This document shows positions 61,528 through 64,000 of a stretch of 64,000 bases of DNA, in pieces. This DNA is from Mangrovibacterium marinum (lineage in GTDB: Bacteria > Bacteroidota > Bacteroidia > Bacteroidales > Prolixibacteraceae). Below the pieces are notes generated by a model. That model was not told the DNA's origin, did not search any database, and saw only the letters and a program-made list of their open reading frames with translations. The number at the start of each line of letters is the position of its first letter. Within the stretch, counting starts at the first letter, position 1. The position numbers and the translations under genes are program-made. The stretch lies in NCBI RefSeq assembly GCF_003046625.1, contig NZ_QAAD01000013.1:46804-110803 (forward strand). Reading direction: 5' to 3'.

Positions 61528-63816
61528 TTAATGTTTTAAGTTGTCTTCTGATATTTCGCTTAATTGTCCGTCGTCGCCTTGTTTAAACTGAAGCTTCAAC
61601 GAATACCCACCACCTGCATCAAAATAAGCAAGCTTCAGGGGGTGATAACCTTGTTTGAGGGCAACTTGTCCGTATTTTACGGTTGGCCCGTGATATCCGT
61701 CGTGATCCACAACCAGCCGATCGCCTACTGATAGCTGGCTGCCATCGTCCGATGTCAATGCAAAGGTGTAAACCGCTGTTTGCGGAGCATAAAAATATCC
61801 GGATAGCGTCAAGGCAAACTTGGGCTCCTGAACAAAGCCGGGCAACTGAATTTGATTTACGACGCCCGTACTGTCGGGTTTCAATTCGGCCATCCCGCCT
61901 ACGCTGCTAAGCGACTTTTTATAGTACGCATAATTCAGGCCCGGTTGCAATTTCTCCACTGCGACATCCGTTGCATCAATCGGATCGGCTTTCTCGAACA
62001 GGGCTGTTTTTACCGGCCCACGGCGGCCTGTTTTGATAAAGATGGCGGCCTTCAATGTTGTTGTTTCCGACACCTTCAACGGTTGTTTATAAACCGGTGA
62101 GTCAAGCGTTGGCTCGCTGCCGTCCAGCGTATAATGCAAGGCTGCAAAAGGCCATGGATTAACCAATTCAACTTTAGCCTCATCCATAAAAATCATCTGG
62201 CTGAAAATGCCCTGTGGCGTCGGGATGTGAAAATTATAAGCACGCTCCGAGAGCCAGTCAAGAAAGGGCTCCAGGCGACTGATAAAATCCGGTTCGTCGC
62301 GCAATTCTTTCGGCGACCACAACACTTCGCTTAAGGCAGTCATCCGCGGCAAAGCGCGATACTCCGCGATTTCGTTACTTGGCATCCATTCGGTCCACAT
62401 ATTTCCCTGAGCACCCAACACATATCGGGCTTCGTCTGCGGTCAACCCAGCTGGGACAGGCTCGTAATTATACACTTTACTCAAAGTCACCAAGCCATTA
62501 AAGGCAAGCGGCTCCAGGTATTTATCCGGATTTTGATAGTAATCGAAGTAACAGTAGTCCCCGGGAGTCATGATGACATCGTGCCCCATCTGGGCCGACT
62601 TAATCCCACCGGACTCGCCTCGCCACGACATCACTGTTGCATTTTCGGCCAAGCCACCTTCCAAAATCTCATCCCAGCCAATCATGGCGCGGCCGTGAGA
62701 CACCAGAAAATCGTCCAGCTGTTGAATGAAATAGCTTTGCAGGCCATGTTCATCCTTCAGTTTTTTCTGTTTAATCCGTTTCTGACAAAGAGGGCATTTC
62801 TCCCACTCCTCTTTCCAGGCTTCGTCGCCTCCGATATGAATGTATTTTGAAGGAAACAGATCCATCACCTCGGTAAGCACATTCTTATAAAATTCGATCA
62901 CCGAATCCTTTCCTCCGCAAACAATGCTGATTTCGGCTTGCCCGCCTGAGGCTACACCAATTTTGGCATTTCGGCACGAAAGTTCGGGATAGGAAGCAAT
63001 GGCGGCAGCCGAGTGCCCGGGAATATCAATTTCGGGAATGATGTTAACACCACGCTCCGCTGCGTAGGCAACAATATCTTTAATTTGCTCCTGCGTGTAA
63101 AAACCGCCGTAACTCGCCGTTTCTCCGGGTTTCTGAGCCGGTCGTCCGTTCCAGGGCAAATCTTCGTGATCAACACGCCAGGCACCAACTTCAGTCAGCT
63201 TCGGGTATTTCTTAATTTCGATACGCCAGCCCTGATCGTCGGTAAGATGCCAGTGAAAAGTATTCATTTTGTGCATCGCAATCAGGTCGATATACTTTTT
63301 CACAAACTCCGCATCGAAGAAATGACGACTTACATCCAGATGCATTCCCCGATAAGCAAAGCGGGGATAATCGGTGATGCTCAGCTGAGGAACAACGAGT
63401 CCTTGCTCACTCTCCTCCGCTTGTTGCAAAATCTGCAATAACGTTTGAATACCATGAATGATCCCATTCGCCGTTTTGCCTTTAAGCAAAATTTGTTCAC
63501 CAAGCACAAGCTTATAGCCTTCGCTTTGCTCAATTCCGGCATCGAGAGCTATAAAAATTTGCACACCTGCCGGATTATCGCTCAACCACTTTGCTTGCGG
63601 CAAAGCAAGCATCTGCGCTTGTAAATAACTAACCGACGACACAAGTTCTGCGTCGGGCGATGTCACCCTCACCCCCTGATTAATCAGGAGCGATTTGCCT
63701 GTTTGGTTTAAACTTACCGGCTTGGGTATAATCTGAACTTCTTTCAGATTGCTCGCAGGCTGGCATGCTGCAAAAAGCAGCATGACCAACGCGAGTAATA
63801 TTGGGTATTTATTCAT
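61528..63816 (-). CDS. GH20 beta-N-acetylhexosaminidase with PA14 domain
   Basis: A 762-aa lipoprotein that releases terminal beta-GlcNAc or GalNAc. The lipobox is FAACQ (Cys18). The N-terminal GH20b domain runs to about 150 and the catalytic barrel from about 153 (FAYRGMHLDVSRHFF). The catalytic pair is Asp331-Glu332 in HIGGDEAWKEEW. A chitobiase-like C-terminal sandwich follows (ALHYTLDGSEPTLDSPVY). The last about 130 residues are a PA14 carbohydrate-binding domain (TSDDGSQLSVGDRLVVDHDG). The ATG at 63816 gives the clean lipoprotein signal; the frame extends upstream to 63852. It precedes the transglutaminase-like gene. Confidence 0.94.
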   Translation of the reverse strand: MNKYPILLALVMLLFAACQPASNLKEVQIIPKPVSLNQTGKSLLINQGVRVTSPDAELVSSVSYLQAQMLALPQAKWLSDNPAGVQIFIALDAGIEQSEGYKLVLGEQILLKGKTANGIIHGIQTLLQILQQAEESEQGLVVPQLSITDYPRFAYRGMHLDVSRHFFDAEFVKKYIDLIAMHKMNTFHWHLTDDQGWRIEIKKYPKLTEVGAWRVDHEDLPWNGRPAQKPGETASYGGFYTQEQIKDIVAYAAERGVNIIPEIDIPGHSAAAIASYPELSCRNAKIGVASGGQAEISIVCGGKDSVIEFYKNVLTEVMDLFPSKYIHIGGDEAWKEEWEKCPLCQKRIKQKKLKDEHGLQSYFIQQLDDFLVSHGRAMIGWDEILEGGLAENATVMSWRGESGGIKSAQMGHDVIMTPGDYCYFDYYQNPDKYLEPLAFNGLVTLSKVYNYEPVPAGLTADEARYVLGAQGNMWTEWMPSNEIAEYRALPRMTALSEVLWSPKELRDEPDFISRLEPFLDWLSERAYNFHIPTPQGIFSQMIFMDEAKVELVNPWPFAALHYTLDGSEPTLDSPVYKQPLKVSETTTLKAAIFIKTGRRGPVKTALFEKADPIDATDVAVEKLQPGLNYAYYKKSLSSVGGMAELKPDSTGVVNQIQLPGFVQEPKFALTLSGYFYAPQTAVYTFALTSDDGSQLSVGDRLVVDHDGYHGPTVKYGQVALKQGYHPLKLAYFDAGGGYSLKLQFKQGDDGQLSEISEDNLKH

Positions 63817-63859
63817 GATTTTATTCAATGGAGCATAATCGGGTTGAAACAATTTCCGC

Positions 63860-64000
63860 TTACTTCAAAAACGATTCTTCATCGTCGAAGGGATAGCGAA
63901 CGAAAGCTTCAATCGCTTCATATTCGGTCAGACCAAGTTGATCGTAGATTTGTGCTGTTGTGCGGTTACGCTCTTCGGCACGTTGCCAAAATTCGCGTTT
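63860..64000 (-). CDS. C-terminal end of a cytoplasmic enzyme, possibly glucosamine-6-phosphate deaminase
   Basis: The last 46 codons of a gene that starts beyond the window, ending in TAA at 63860-63862. The visible part reads REFWQRAEERNRTTAQIYDQL, then GLTEYEAIEAFVRYPFDDEESFLK. This is reminiscent of the C-terminal extension of the long NagB-type deaminases of Bacteroidota, and a GlcNAc-releasing GH20 gene is 43 bp downstream, so the pair would make sense in amino-sugar use. The fragment is too short to be sure. Confidence 0.4.
   Translation of the reverse strand, partial: KREFWQRAEERNRTTAQIYDQLGLTEYEAIEAFVRYPFDDEESFLK

Overview
The window is a piece of a Bacteroidota chromosome, most likely from the Marinilabiliales/Prolixibacteraceae side of the phylum; that placement rests on overall protein style and no search was run. 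The signs are a SusC/SusD pair with FecR and an ECF sigma factor, a long (317 aa) NusB followed by DUF1573-yajC-YbbR-coaE, an S9B dipeptidyl peptidase, an EpsC-type serine acetyltransferase, a HemN/HemG/HemF haem block, and many TAnnTTTG -7 promoter boxes. Most of the window is ordinary core genome with short intergenic gaps. The accessory parts are about 27.2-36.2 kb, 42.1-44.1 kb and 58.1-58.8 kb.

Layout. 0-5.7 kb: rhomboid protease (cut by the window edge), nusB, DUF1573 lipoprotein, yajC, YbbR protein, coaE, a TerB/DnaJ co-chaperone and prmA, all on the + strand. 5.8-13.8 kb: SNF2 helicase, dipeptidyl peptidase IV, a convergent Omp85-like protein and a TonB-like protein. 13.8-21.2 kb: a possible orphan small RNA, then a deoxyhexose locus: GH78 alpha-L-rhamnosidase, zinc dehydrogenase, lactonase and aldo/keto reductase, divergent from a LacI regulator with a perfect inverted-repeat operator between them. 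21.3-27.2 kb: DUF368 transporter, aroE, a NifX-like protein and a 996-aa receiver/PEP-binding protein. 27.7-29.1 kb: tRNA-Arg(ACG), then a segment with a broken gene and a YoeB-type toxin-antitoxin pair, bracketed by direct repeats.

29.4-35.1 kb is the most unusual locus: a sigma-70-family factor; a membrane-anchored TPR-CHAT (caspase-like) protease; a 43-aa microgene with a Gly-Gly leader; and a membrane protein whose N-terminal half is four repeats of an anti-sigma-like acidic module and whose C-terminal half is TPR. I read this as a candidate protease-gated sigma/anti-sigma system. It resembles in logic the TPR-CHAT/Csx30/sigma branch of type III-E CRISPR, but no CRISPR is present here.

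36.2-49.2 kb: RNA methyltransferase, cysE-cysK, the NR kinase/pnuC/S41 protease operon, a second toxin-antitoxin pair also bracketed by direct repeats, a 21-bp tandem repeat and dispersed repeats, hemN-hemG-hemF, and a split ThrE-type exporter. 49.6-56.8 kb: sigma, FecR, SusC and SusD with no enzyme genes beside them. 57.1-64 kb: queD-queE, a repeat-rich gap, a transglutaminase-like lipoprotein, a GH20 hexosaminidase, and the end of a gene that may be a glucosamine-6-phosphate deaminase. At least seven copies of one dispersed noncoding repeat lie in the gaps between these blocks.
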